Positions 36,139 through 48,952 of a stretch of DNA of 64,000 bases are shown piece by piece (within the stretch, counting starts at the first letter, position 1; the number at the start of each line of letters is the position of its first letter). The stretch lies in assembly GCA_946803715.1 (NCBI GenBank), contig CAMPET010000089.1, forward strand, positions 53,867 to 117,866. Direction: 5' to 3'. A program made the translations under genes and the position numbers. The DNA is from Beroe ovata (taxonomy: Eukaryota > Ctenophora > Nuda > Beroida > Beroidae). Below the pieces are notes generated by a model. It saw only the letters and a list, made by a program, of their open reading frames with translations. It did no database searches and was not told the DNA's origin.

Positions 36139-37510
36139 TCAATCTGCCGTGGATGATGTTCTGATCGGTTTCTTCTTCCTTCTGTTAGGATCGCCACTAC
36201 TTGAGGTCGTCTTCCTCTCCTTCCTTTCTCCTGACGTGGCTCTGAAAACGCATTCACTATTAGCAAATCATGATCATACCAGCTATACTGAGCACAGGTT
36301 GTTTTGACATTGAGAGTGGTTGTCATAGACACTCCTGCGATTCCCATGGAAACACCACCTAGACGAGTTTCTGTGTTTCCCACTGGGTGGTTTCTGTTTC
36401 TTGTTGTCATGAGAAACCGACACCGCCAACTTGGTCGCTAGTCGGAGTCGGTTTAGTTTCCTGGTACTGTTAGCGAGTGCAGCGCCCTCAACCCACGTCG
36501 GTATGTCCAGATTGTCTGTGTAAGATACATCAGTGATCAGATCAACGTCTGTTATCAGGCATTGGATAAATTGGAGATAAACTCTAGGGGAATATTTCGA
36601 TGGAAAAGAGCTTTTCCGCTCGAGACTTCGAGGAAAACAGTGTGGTTTGTCGGTGCTGCATCGTACGACCAATACTTCTTACCTAGTATCAATGGAAAGG
36701 TGATGCACGCTTTCTGTAATAACGGAATGTGAATCTGATTTCCAGTCTCGTCATCTGACAAGACAATTGTTAGCATCGACTTATGTTGGAATGTGAAAGT
36801 GGGGTATGTTTCGAAGTTTGTGAATAAGGTAGAAAATAACAATGGTTTATGGTATTTCGGTTGAATGAAGCCTCTGTTTCACAATTCAGTTAGAAACTAA
36901 CATGTAACAACCTACATTCTAGTTTTATGATGATGTATTCGCCTCTGTCAGTATTCCCCAGGTATTTTGCAGCATCTAGTTGATGGAACTGGGACAGATA
37001 GTCAAGATTCTGGAGGTTTCCCTTTGTGTCGGATAAGTCTATCATTTCTGAGTGATGATTGGTTGGTTTTGTTGCAAAATCTCAAACTGTGAGGATAGGG
37101 AAACTGGGACACTGTGCATCCTGAATTGAGCGTTGCACAGAAGATTCCTATTTCATAAGGTTAAGCGATGATTGCAGACTGAATCAGGGGTCAATCTTTC
37201 GAATTTAGCTTAGCGAATAGTGGTTTCGATAACAAACCTGCCTGGTCACAACAAGGTGTACTTCTTCTTCTGATATCGTCCAACAAGTTACGGATCCGAC
37301 AGTTTGGGTTGCAAACCAACACTTTCTTCTCTGAGACACCATGAAGTGAGGCAATGTGACACACCAAGAGATAAATATGTTAGGCATATATGTTAGATGA
37401 ACAAGTTATAGACAACCCAGCATCCCTAAACAAAGAGTCATTTCCAACTCATCCTTATTATACGTACCTCCATAGTGGATGCGTATAAACGTTCCCTGAA
37501 TTTCGGACAT
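36139..37510 (-). CDS. CXorf65-family protein (6 exons)
   Basis: Homologue of the uncharacterised vertebrate CXorf65 protein; molecular function unknown. Exons in coding order: 37468-37510, 37238-37330, 36916-37047, 36683-36754, 36359-36548, 36139-36241. All phases agree, giving 210 residues; human has about 183. Matching features are the N-terminal FIRIHYG (human FIYIKHG), then VCNPNCRIRNLLDDIRRR (human NTNC..LTLLDYIRKK), IDLSDTKGNL (human IDLCDEMGTL), a YIIIKLE strand and the IPLLQK segment. The N-terminal half looks like a small ubiquitin-like or RBD-type alpha/beta domain; this is my inference. The C-terminus is basic and probably disordered. It is tail to tail with MED31, 259 bp apart. 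Confidence 0.82.
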
Positions 37511-39008
37511 TGAAGTTCAATCTCTACTGACTGCAATGAATTTTCAACAAAATTTGAACACTTATAGTAAAGACACTAAGTATGGACGAGATCGAGTGAA
37601 ATGGCGGTTTCTCGATTATTTACCCCAAATAACCAGATTACAACCACTGAATTACCAATGAACAGAGTAATCTGATCTGAGTAAAGTACAGGAGGCGAGG
37701 CGGAATTTGATCCCACCTAGGATGTGGATTGTCGTGTGGCATTAATTGTTGTAATGAAAAGTATAACTGTATGAATATGGAAAGTCTGCCGCGGCATATA
37801 CCACCAGAGCCCAGAGCATTGCTATGGTATGTTTTGCTTATTTCGGCATGAGTGACCATTGTGCATGCATCTACATTCTGAAATTGATATTGTCGACAGT
37901 CGAGATTATAGAATGCAGATTATAGATCTGCTTATGAAGATTGGTGAAATATCTATCTCTGATTTTTTGAACCGCTCATTACTGATAACCCCCTGGGGAA
38001 GCTATAATCAATATAGTCACGGCGTCAAAAAAATAGCAATGAAGCTTCTGTGCCCTATTCATCGCACACTTCAACACGTAAAAACACGGCACGTTATGCA
38101 CTGGCCACTGACATAGTAGTGATTTCGCTGATTACACTTGCGCAGTATGTGATGTGATAGAATGCAATTCATCATCGGATAATTCACCTCTAGTTATTCC
38201 TAAACACTTCCATTAACAGTCACGTGAGTGAATGGCGTCTGCTCGGTGTCTGTGTTTATGTGTGTGTCTAATACGCAATAATGATACCGATAACGAAATA
38301 GGTATTAGAGGAAGACTAACCAAAGAGAAACATTGAGCAATATTTGTGCTGATATCATTGTGGATGTTTAATATCTCTTACCTTATTCCATGTTACATCA
38401 AACATATGATGCAATCGTAATGGATCTTGGTGTTAAAAGAGGTGATCCCCATATTAGTAACCATAGCAACTCATTACACGCGACAAATACTACGACATCA
38501 ATTTGTAAATTGTGATGCATTGTTCGCTGTTATTACTCTTTCAATTTAATTCACATTCTAGTTTGAATTTTATTTGAATTAGCCGTGTTTCGAATAAAGA
38601 GTTTTATCTGACCCCTCCTTCCCAAGCAAATGTCACAAAGTGGCAAATATTAGACATTTGCGTCTTTCACGCAGCGCGCTAGCTATATTTGTGTGATGAG
38701 CTTGGCGCAAACGCGAAATTTCTACTATGCGCGCAGTATAAACTCACGTGATCCATAGATTATCGCGCGCGCCGACGAAGGATAAAGATAGCAGGAACAA
38801 ACAAAACCCTCAGTTTGGATAAAATTGATTGAGATCTTGCTGATTTTCACAACTAATTCAAGATCATCCTCCTCAGCCATTTCTCTATCACAAGTCTTCA
38901 GTCATAATTTGACAAAACATATGCCTCTCTAACCGAGATTCACTTCGAAAAATAAGTTTCAAGTTGACATAATATCTCTTGAAATGTTTTAATGTCGCTG
39001 TAATCATT
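37511..39008. other. Intergenic region between CXorf65-like 5' end and YLPM1 3' end
   Basis: No supported gene in about 1.5 kb. A CpG-rich patch at 38665-38785 (cgcagcgcgc, gcgcgcgccgacg) resembles the GC-rich repeats at 54 kb. Confidence 0.4.
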
Positions 39009-42000
39009 CTATCTGTCTCGAGTAGCAGAGTATAGTTCAGGTAGCTCCTGATTCCATCCACCCCCAATGTGGAATCCTATCTTTTGTCGTTTGAGTGCGT
39101 TCTGCCGGTCTTCTAAATCCGCCCAGTGTACCTGATATAACGCGGAATAGGAGTGACTTCAGAATACTTTCAAATTTTAGAAGATTGCAAAAGAAACCAC
39201 AAGACATCCGACGAAAATTAGCCTTGAGATTCAATCACTATCGGTCTGGATCATAGAATTTGAGAATGGAAATATGCGGAATGAACTGGAATCCAAACTG
39301 GACATTGGACGTACGTGTTTCTTCCCATCACTCTTGTTAGTTCGGTTGTCTATCTGTTTTATGAGGTCCATGACGTCAGGACTAGCACTCCTGTCCCTCT
39401 TCGAGCTACTCCGCAATCCATCCAACTGATCTGAGGGAAAAGCAGTGTGAGAGAAATGTGTGGTTGACAGTAGGGAGGTTCTAAATGTGTGATGAGTGTG
39501 AGAATTATTGATTTGTGATACTCCCGAATCGGCTATGATGTATGAAATAAATTATGACCCTGTATCCAATCAGCTTAAGACACTCACTCAGCGATTTCTC
39601 ATCGTGCTCCCCCGGCGTCTCCCATTTGCACTGTTTAACCGGACTCACGGTGGTTCCCGGCGTGGTGTCACAGGTGGGAGCTGATGTTTCACTATCACTA
39701 TCACCCATCTCAACCTGCCAGATCACAGATTATAGACATGGATTATGCGTGACGACTTTCGTGTTTCTCCCTGACACAGGTGTCGTGATCCATACAGATA
39801 ACGGGTTACGTATTGCGTGACCCAAGTAACGCGTTACCGCGGTAACACGTGACTCACCTCCTCAATCTCATTCCCCTGGATGACTCCCCTAAGATCTAGC
39901 TTGATGTAGCTCGGTGGCGATTCCTCCCATTCGCCGTGAATCTGAGGATAGACTCCATTATGACGGTGAACTGCCGAGTGGGTGACGTGAATATTTCACG
40001 AAGAATCAATCTATAGAAACGAAGAATCAATCCATTGATGCTATTAGATCTATAGATAGATTAGATGTTAGACTGAAGCTCACTTCTCTGACCATGATCA
40101 CATCTTATATTATGACAACACTGACATCTCACCTTCTTTATATCTTGCAACCCTCTCTTGTGCAAGCTATTGGCAGCGCAGTGGTCAGGGTAACTGTTAA
40201 TCTCCGCTATGTAAACCTGGAACCCAGCCAATTTGGCTGCACTCCAAATTCCAGAGTAGTGGTCCGTCTTCGAGTTCACTGCATCTGGGTGCCAACAGTG
40301 GAGTCAGCGAAGAATTGTGTAAAGGTCGTATGGTGTCAATACTCAATATTATGATAGAATTGAAATCAATGTTGCCACATACCGATCAGAATGAATTTGA
40401 ACCATCCATCGGATAGTGTACGTTGGAATGCTTTCAACATACTCGCTCTGTAACTCTCTTCTAACTCTTCTTCAAACTCATATTCGTTCGTCTGTGAATG
40501 AATGAATAGATTATTGACAGACGACGTATATACTTTGATTTTATTCTTGACACTGAAGGGTTACATTCAAACTCACATCACTCAAGAAGTAATCATCGAT
40601 GGAGAGAATTCGAGGGGCGGATGCTCCATTTTCAGTTTCAATATCCTTTATTTTCTTCGCAAGGGGGGACTTGCCGCTTCCGGGCAAGCCCCGTATGATT
40701 ACCACTATCTGATGAAGGAAGCTATTTGAGGAGGGGGGTCGGAAATTGAAATAACCAGAAGACAATCTGATGGATGTGCGACATTTCCAATATTGCAGAG
40801 AACACGCTATACTATGGAGATGTATTGGATGTAACTTGGTAAGAGCACGATCATTTAGAAACGTTTTGATCTTTACCTTATCAGGACGGTTATTCCGGCC
40901 CGGAGGGAAGAGAATTTCCTCGGCAGGAACTTTTGGAGCCGGTGGCGCTGGTGGTGGAGGAGGCTGTCTGGCAGGGGCCTGATGTTGAGGTGGCTGTGGT
41001 CTGTGATGCGAGGGTTCACTCCTGTGAAATGGTGGTGGCGGTGGTTTCTGGGTCGAGTCTTGTCTGTGTGAAAACTCTTGATGTGATCTGGAGTTGGTAA
41101 AGAGCGTTATATTATCTGATCCAGGTTAGGGAACCGCACTTCAATTTCACAGAGCAAACTGTTCTGACTCACCGTGAAGAGTTGTAATCCCTATGATCTC
41201 CATGACTGCTCTCCCGTCTCCTCTCCTCTCCTCTCCTTTCCTCCTTCCTATCCTCACCCCTCCTCTCTCCTCTTCTCTCCGGACTATATCTGCGGGAGGA
41301 ATGCCCGCTCTCTCCTCCTCCTCGCTCCCGTCGGGAATGATGGTCAGAGGACCTCTCTGTCGCAGATCCATCCCCATGTTGTATACCAGATATCAGGGCG
41401 TGTGTTATGTGCTCGGTAATCTCACTGGACAACTGATTGACTGTCCCCGCAACTAATTCATCCAAAACATGCTGAGCTGAAAAGAATGAGTTGGTCATAC
41501 AGAAATGAGAGGTTGTAAATCAATACATGAAGACACTGATATTGGATGACGAATATCTTTTCTTAAAGTGAAAAGCAGCACAGTACGAAGACATAATGAT
41601 TCATATTAACTAAACATGAAATTGGTATGTGTAGTGTTAGTAAGTGCGGCATGAGCAAACTAAAAAGTTCATTATCTTACTTCTAAAGTTAATGAGACCA
41701 GGAATTAAAATTGGATACGCTCATGAAAATTAAAAACTTCGGTCGAAAGTCAAGATCTAAAAAGTGGGCTTATCAAGGATAGTTTTAAAAAACTCCCCGG
41801 GGAAACGATGGGATTTCGTCAGATGATAAAATCAGTCGAGTTTGAGATTCGTATGATATCTGACGAATTCCCATGTGGCAGATTCACGCAAAATCTATAA
41901 ATTACGGGAGGGAATGAAATCGGCACAAAAGTCAATGCCCACCTTTATCACTTGGCAGATCAACACCAGGAATTTGTCCGGCCTTGGCTGCTTGCATGAC

Positions 42001-45000
42001 TTTATTTAAAACATCTTGAACATTAGGCTGGTGATCCTGTTTATCGAAATCATTGAAATGCGAGTCCCTGGACTGCCCTCCCATCTCCTCAAACCTATTC
42101 TCGGAGTGGAATTGATCCTCATGCTGGTATGATCGCTGAGCTGATCTATCGTCAAATGGTGGCGCCCGGTGGTCTGACCTGTGGGTTTCCTTACCTTCTT
42201 GCTGCTGCTGCTGCCCCCACATACCGTAACCATCATCATCCGTATTCTGTGAGTGGTAATCGTCATACTCGTCATTCCCGTGTGGTGCGTGGTATGGTGG
42301 TCGTGTGTCGTGGGCTGGTCCCCGCCTTCCAGCCCCTCTTTCATCGTATGGGGGCCGGCCATCTCCGAATGGAGGTCTGGGTGGGGCCCTGGAATTGCAG
42401 AGATTGAAAATTCCGGTAGTTTGTTTTGCAATTAGGTCCTCACACTTTGAGCGAGAAGGAGCAAGGAGAAGTAAGAAAGAAGAGATTTCACAATGACGAT
42501 TGGTCAGTATCAGCAATTCAGGCTCACCCGTCAGATCTCTGGCTATCCCGCATGTACAGCGGGCCTGATGCCGCCAGATCAGGAGGTGGCCTAATCACCC
42601 TCTTGTTGGCTAGATCTGGCGGTGGTCTGATAACCCGTGAACTCCCTCGTTCCAAATCAGGCGGAGGTCTTATTCTGCGTGTCCCAGGTGGGTTTCCCAC
42701 AAGATCAGGAGGTGGTCGAATGTTGCGCCTCGGTGCGCCCAACTGCGGAGATGGGCCCGCTGGAGGCGCAAGATCAGGCGGAGGGCGTATCTCCCTCTTG
42801 GGGGCTGATTCAGCCGGATTCCCTGCTATGGGACAAGTTATTCAGTGATATTATAGCGAGTAGAATAAGGTCAGGTTTTTCATTTTATCGATTATCACAG
42901 ACCATGTTGTCGATTATTTTCCTCCTCTTTCTGCTGCAACAGGTCTGCGGGTGCTTGGATGATTCGCTTCTGCTGTTTCAATCTATTCTCCTCTGAATTA
43001 TAAGTGGTTTAGCGATGGAATAAGCAATAAGCATCACTTGAAATCCAAAACATTTCATACTGATGCAAAACTTATGGTACTGATTGCACAACGAAGTACG
43101 AACGTCGATAGTTCAGCAATCAGCAGATTTTTCACCGAACCACTGTATACACACTACCAATCTTGTGTAATCCGCAAATCTCATTGGCTGATATAACGCA
43201 CGCGCAGTCATTGCGCGGCGCTGCGCGCTTCCAATGTAAAATCGAAGGGTGTTTTAACGTAACAAATACGCCGCGTGTTACGCAAACCAAACAAAAATTT
43301 CAAATTTGCCACTTTTCCCAGGAATTTTCTATCGACGGAGGACTCTCGATTTCGGAAATTCGTAACTCCTTACCGTCTTGGTCCACCACTTTCCAAGAAC
43401 CAATTTGCGGGGCCTCCATAGGAACCTCGGGAGGTTTCTTTTCCTCCCGGTCCAAGTTACACCATGGCCCGTCAGGCTGAAATGAATTCAAGAATTATTT
43501 GGAATGAATCTTGACATCGCACTTGTATGAAGTATAGGCTTGTTATAAATAGCACACACACTCACCACTGAGCATTTGTTGTTTCTAAACTCTGTCACCA
43601 TTTCAGCTAGGTTAGCATGCGTGCTACCAAAAGACACGGGCAGTCCTGTTTTGATGAGGTCTCTGTACTCCAACATTTCTACTGACTTTTCTGTCGAATA
43701 GAAATGGGGGATGAGCTAATGTCTATGAAATCCAGTTATTCCTTACTTCCTACATCAGCAATAGTATAAACTAACCTGAAGACGATTGTATGTTTCGTTG
43801 CAACATCTCGTCTTTAGACAGAGCAGGACTTCTCTCTATTTGGACATCTGGCGGCGCCTGCTCGTCTGCTGATGCTGCGGGTGCTTCCCAACCTGCTGGC
43901 AACTGCCTGGCGGGAGCGGCACGAAAACCGTCTCCGGAGGGAGGCGGGGCACCATTCTCTGGCCTGGGACCGCCAAAGGCAGCTGGTCGGGGCTCCCTAG
44001 ACGGAGGCCCATCGGGACCAGACTCCTCGGGACCAAATCCGCGTGGCCCTGGGATACCTCCTCTAGGTCTAGGTGAAGCAGGGCCTCGCGGTCCACGCGG
44101 AGGGCCTTCTCTCGGGCCCCGTGGCCCCCCGTAACCTGGGTTAGGAGGGCGGACTCCTCGGGGTAGAGTGTTTCGCGGGGCAGGGGGCATTCTTGGTCGC
44201 GGAGTGGGTCCACTCTGATGTTCAACCTCAGGTCGTGCATAACCTCGGGGAGGCGGGGGGCCACGGTGTTCAAATCTGGCGGGTGGACGAGGCCCCCTCA
44301 CTCTCAGCCCAGGACGTACTAGTGGTCGTGCGCTGAGGTCGTGTGGACCTCTCGCTCTGAAACGAGGTTCATGCTGGGGTGGGCCCCGGGGTCTGAAACC
44401 AAGTGGACGAGGGGGCCTGGCCCCATATCCTCTGGGTGGAGGTGGACCATGATTTGGCTGATGAGGATATTCATCGCAGTATCCCCCTTCCTGATCATCC
44501 TGGCCGTAGTACTCATCCCCATTATCATACTCTGCATACTCGGATGGTCCACGCGCCTCAGGCGGGCCCCTATGCTCTGGTGGTGCTTGATGCTGTGTTG
44601 GGCCCCTGTGGTCAGGCGGGGCCCTGTGGTCATGTGGTCCTCTATGCTCAGGAGGTGGAACTCGATACCCAGGTGGGCCTCTAGGCCTGTGCTGTGGGCC
44701 ACGCTGCTCAGGTGGGCCTCTAGGTCCGTGTGGGCCACGCGGCTGAAATCTGTGACCGTATTGGACTCCCTGATGCTCAGTGAGTCCCTGCTGTTCTTGT
44801 GATCCGTTGTACTGTGGCGCTCTGTGATCAGGAGCGGCACTGTATTCGTGAGATTGATGAGGTGTTCCCTGCTGGTTAGGAGTCCCATAGTTACCATGAC
44901 TACCATATTGCCCACTATTCGCGATGTATGAATTATCCACTTCCCTCTGAACACCAGTACCATGGTATTGTCCGCCCCCAGTGTCATGTGAGCTGTAACT

Positions 45001-46125
45001 GTTTAATGACTGCTGGTCACTATGACCAGTCATGTGGCCCCCATACGATTCTGGGGCTGCCTGATAAGCAGTGTTCTCTTCTTGTCCCTGCTGCCCAGGC
45101 ATTTCTTCATAGTTACCTCTCTGAAAAAGCATGGATTACAGAACGAATCCGAAACAAAAACAGATCATGAAATGAACATTAACAAGTAACATTAACATAT
45201 AACAAGTCATTACAAGGACTCACCTTTGGAGTTTGGAATTGTTCCTGTTCAGTGTTCCTCCTCTTGCCAAGTGGGCTACGAGAGTCGTAATAGCCACTCC
45301 TTGCTTCTGATTGGCTCGTAGGAGTACTATTGCCACTGAACGAATGGAGAATGTGAAAAACTAGGCTCTAGAAATACTTCCGTGTCTACAAGTCTCACAT
45401 TGTGACTCTCACTCGAATATTTACCTCCGATTATCGTTTGGACCCAAGAGTCTCATGTTCATTTCTTCAGATGGCTTCATGAAAGGCCCAGTCGCGGGGG
45501 ACTTAGGGGGTTCTGGCTTTGCTTCATCTGGTAATAGAACTCAAAGTAATATCTCAGTCATACATAATACATGTTCAAGTCAATTTTTGACGGTTTGATC
45601 AAGTATTTTCGACAGCTTATCATGTATGGAATACGACAGTTCCATCACATCCAATATGACCCCTACCCTCATCGGGAGGGGGCGGGGGTGGGGGAGGCGG
45701 GGGCGGGCTCCGGGGTGGTGCGGGCTTGGTATCAGCAGGGAGGGGGGCTGGAGGCATCATTTGTCCCACCATCTGCCCGTACATTTCCATGTACTTCTTC
45801 ACATAAGCTGCCCCATAGTCCATACCGCCAGCCACAGCGGCACCAGCATCTGGGTTGTGTTGGGTTTAATATCTCATACAGCCACCACATCACAGTAACT
45901 CACACACAGCCACTATATCATCATCACTCCACAATGATACTCACTGAATCCTAGATCAGATGGCGGGCCTTGAGGTGGGACTGGGGGTGGCGGAGGTGGC
46001 GCCTGGTTAGGAGGCGGGGCTTGGTTAGGAGGGACGGGTGGGGCGTGGTTACCTCCGTAATTGGAGGGAGGTTGCTGCCCCCAATTCTGTGCACCCCTTC
46101 CTCTCGCGCCCCATTGATTGTACAT
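39009..46125 (-). CDS. YLPM1: YLP motif-containing protein 1 homologue (19 exons)
   Basis: Nuclear protein with an N-terminal Pro-rich part and a C-terminal P-loop kinase-like domain (ZAP3). Vertebrate YLPM1 binds PP1 and is linked to telomerase regulation. Exons in coding order: 45945-46125, 45667-45849, 45425-45527, 45224-45335, 43776-45120, 43566-43690, 43374-43476, 42903-42992, 42528-42825, 41943-42388, 41173-41476, 40877-41087, 40577-40708, 40383-40491, 40133-40284, 39858-39941, 39588-39714, 39315-39430, 39009-39131. All phases agree, giving 1447 residues. Recognisable parts are the start MYNQWG (human MYPNWG), EEILFPPGR before the Walker A GLPGSGKSPLAKKI, then RILSIDDYF, EESYRASMLKAFQRTL, DAVNS...WSAAKLAGFQVYIAE, KWE..., LDGLRSSSKR and WADLEDRQ..QKIGFHIG. 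The big exon is Pro/Gly/Arg/His-rich. The exon at 42528-42825 carries five IRPPPDL motifs. An adjacent Arg/Glu-rich exon (41173-41476) resembles RS-like regions. Confidence 0.9.
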
Positions 46126-46582
46126 AGGGCTATCAATGAATGGGGCTATATAGCATGATTTGATTGAGCTTTTAGGAATAACCGATAAAAAGCTTACATT
46201 AACCATTATTTTTACTTGAAAGACAGGAGTGAGCAGACAACGAAACGAACGTGAATCCAAATTAAGACTTATCATAAATGATCGTGTTTCAGACTTTCGA
46301 TAGTCATTTTATTGAAAATTCACTTCATGGAGTGGAGGATTCATCATACTTCAGTATGTAAGGATGAGTGTATTGTGAACAATATTATTGTGATGGAATG
46401 CCGCACAACTCTTATAATTACCATCAAATAACACATATAAATCAAGCTAAACTGTGATGTTTGTGTAACCTATACTTCATTTAGGATCATCAAAAGAGGT
46501 CGATCTCATGAACGCTTTTGATATAAAATGATCAGATAATTTAAGAAACCGTTAAAGGATTAAAAATTTCGGGGTGTAGTTG
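46126..46582. other. Spacer between USP10 (3') and YLPM1 (5')
   Basis: 457 bp on the same-strand block. It must contain the USP10 3' UTR and the YLPM1 promoter or leader. No ORF of note. Confidence 0.4.
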
Positions 46583-48487
46583 CTAAGCAACCCGTTTGTA
46601 AAAGAGGAGGTAAGCCGAGCGTCCGGTCACATGCTTGGATACCGCGCTGCTCGGCTGATTGACAATCTTGTCATCGTTAGCATGGGCCCAGCACTGGATA
46701 TGATCGTGATAGACCATGGCCGAGTAGTGGCCCCCTGCTGCCTGACTCCCATGATGATAGACCACACCGAACAGGGCATAACGACGCTCAGCTGTCATTG
46801 ACATACCCACTGCTGACATCATGTCATCTTCAATCAGCATGTCCGTGTCAAAATCAACTTCTTTCATCAGTTTTTGACATGTCTTGGCTGTTTCATCGAA
46901 AATGAATCTCTTGAGGTGTAGAATAAGAACAGGTGGCAGTGATTCGAGTGCCTCTCTCCGATAACACTTTGTCCCATTCACCGTGATCTGTTCCCTGCTG
47001 GTGAAATGGGAAAGGGCATCACGGACGTGAAGAATTTGTGGATGCTGTATGTCCAGCTGAACGGACAGGAACGGTTGGAGGGTGGCAGACTCCTTCAGTC
47101 CAGCCTTCGAAACCACAGATCTTGTCAGACCCCCAAATAGTTTACTGACAGGACTCAGCTCGTTATTTGAGGTGTTTCTCGTGACCTGGATCTTGTTCTT
47201 TCTCCCAATTTGTTGCCACTCCCCGTCCTCAAGCGCAAGCTGCGAATCATCAACTGTGACGGTCTTGTTTGCAGATCGGACGGCAGATACCATTTCATCG
47301 TGGAGATTCGACAGTATGATCCCGAGGAATTCTTCAGCATCCTCCTGACGTCCGTTTTCATTGAAACCCGGCATTTTGTTCCGCAACATTTCGTAAACGA
47401 AGGACGGTTCGAAGGGTGGATCCATCTTGTCCACAACAACGCCCTGAGCCGAGTTAAAGTTGCTGAAGAACTCTTTGACAGCCCTCATAACGGGGGGAAG
47501 ATCATCTAATGAGGACTCCACCTGCTGCAAAACATGATACAATGGGGAAACTAGCAGTGCTTGGAGGGGTGCATGGACAAAACAGTTTGTAGACTTGTTT
47601 ATCAGTCCTCGTGGTATGATGTTAACGGGTAGACGATGTGAAATTGTCATAATTTGTATCTGCGATCCGAGCATCATGAGTTTGCGGTCCTTTGACCGAA
47701 CAGGGAGGTTTTCTGACAGAATCTGTGGATGGATTGGCTTAGTGACGGGGGTCAGTTGCTCATCTTTGTCCGATTTGAAGAGAGACGACCACTGGTTCCC
47801 AGTGCCATTCGACCAGACAGACGTCGGTTCAGGGGGCTTCGACCAAATCGGTTCAGAGGGAGAAGTATTGGAGTAGAAGTCTGATTGTGTCTGCCAAACT
47901 GGGCCAGCTTCCCCACTAGACCAAGTTCCGGCAGCTTGTGTGGTCGTGTATGGGAAAGTAGTCTGTATCAGAGATTGGTTCTGCGGTGACGATAACGATA
48001 TCGATTTGACAGTCTCCTCAATCAAAATCTTCAGAACATCGTTAATGTCAGTTCTATCGGGGGTTGACAGAGAGTTGGTGATTGTGGGACTTTGACAGCT
48101 TTGAAATTCAAGTTTACCATTCAGTTCAGGGGTTGGGGGTTGTGCGATCTGGGGTGGTTCGACAGGAGCTTCGGGCTCTTTGGGAAGCGAAATTTCATTC
48201 TTTGCTTCATTTTGTTCAATTACAAGGATAGAGTCTTTCTTTTTAACATCCTTGACATCTTTATGTACTGCCTCAGATTCATCGAAATCGAATTCAACAA
48301 ACTCCGCAGACGAATGTGATGCGTTTAAAATATCCGCGATTTCATCTTCAGAGAAATTACCAAAACAAACTGTATCGCGTTTGGTTCCAAAAACTTTCGA
48401 GTTATAGATAAGGGATGCGACTTCACTTTCGCTGAAATCACCAAACGATAGTTCAGTTACTATGCTTTTAGTGCTTACTGCTGCCAT
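46583..48487 (-). CDS. USP10: Ubiquitin carboxyl-terminal hydrolase 10, intronless
   Basis: Deubiquitinase of the USP family (C19) that partners with G3BP in stress-granule control. 634 residues from ATG 48487, no introns; human has 798. The disordered N-terminus has two G3BP-binding-type motifs, LSFGDFS (about residue 14-20) and VCFGNFS (about 41-47); human USP10 has one FGDF. The USP domain starts near PRGLINKSTNCFVHAPLQALL (catalytic Cys in TNCF). It continues with GRQEDAEEFLG, KESATLQPFLSVQLDIQ, LPPVLILHLKRFIFDE and YHHGSQAAGGHYSAMVYH (catalytic His), with AHANDDKI in the position of the Asp/Asn box, ending AYLLFYKRVA. The PAM2-like stretch seen in human USP10 is not visible. The equivalent of the human WCY residue pair is NCF. 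Activity is expected to be intact. Confidence 0.93.
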   Translation of the reverse strand: MAAVSTKSIVTELSFGDFSESEVASLIYNSKVFGTKRDTVCFGNFSEDEIADILNASHSSAEFVEFDFDESEAVHKDVKDVKKKDSILVIEQNEAKNEISLPKEPEAPVEPPQIAQPPTPELNGKLEFQSCQSPTITNSLSTPDRTDINDVLKILIEETVKSISLSSPQNQSLIQTTFPYTTTQAAGTWSSGEAGPVWQTQSDFYSNTSPSEPIWSKPPEPTSVWSNGTGNQWSSLFKSDKDEQLTPVTKPIHPQILSENLPVRSKDRKLMMLGSQIQIMTISHRLPVNIIPRGLINKSTNCFVHAPLQALLVSPLYHVLQQVESSLDDLPPVMRAVKEFFSNFNSAQGVVVDKMDPPFEPSFVYEMLRNKMPGFNENGRQEDAEEFLGIILSNLHDEMVSAVRSANKTVTVDDSQLALEDGEWQQIGRKNKIQVTRNTSNNELSPVSKLFGGLTRSVVSKAGLKESATLQPFLSVQLDIQHPQILHVRDALSHFTSREQITVNGTKCYRREALESLPPVLILHLKRFIFDETAKTCQKLMKEVDFDTDMLIEDDMMSAVGMSMTAERRYALFGVVYHHGSQAAGGHYSAMVYHDHIQCWAHANDDKIVNQPSSAVSKHVTGRSAYLLFYKRVA

Positions 48488-48952
48488 AACAAGTTACTAC
48501 ATTTTGTCTGATGATCCGTACTGATAAGATGAGGCGCTCAGTAGCTGTCCATTCTGGAAGTATTGACATGAGAATTGAGAAGCATTTCTTTCAATAAAAT
48601 TTGGGAGTAGAACTAGTGATCAGGAAATCGATGACCAGAAATAAACTCAATAATAACATTACAATTTTAGTAACTTCTTAGTCAAACAAATCTATCATGA
48701 AATAAAATTTACACAAAACAACCAGTAATTCTTAAAATTGCATTCAAACATTCAAATAAGCAATGGTAACTTTAGCATATCGGAATCAATTGTGAATACA
48801 GGGTAGAATATCAATACCTTGTTCTTTGTCGCGAGGTGTCAGGTTATAGAGAATGAAGAGGTTATAGGGAACAGATCCGTTATCCAAGTTTCATCATAAT
48901 TATTTGAGTTAAAATCGACGGAATGATAACAGAATATCTCACATGAAATCGA
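48488..48952. other. Spacer between NCAPH2 (3') and USP10 (5')
   Basis: 465 bp, AT-rich. Upstream of the USP10 ATG the minus strand has two AG acceptor-like sites (ttatcag|, atcatcag|) within 45 bp. A 5' UTR intron or trans-spliced leader is therefore possible but unproven. Confidence 0.35.

Noticed and set aside
44319-44987. 222-residue minus ORF
   Set aside because: Alternate frame of the large YLPM1 exon. The Pro/Gly/Arg frame continues in phase through 19 exons.
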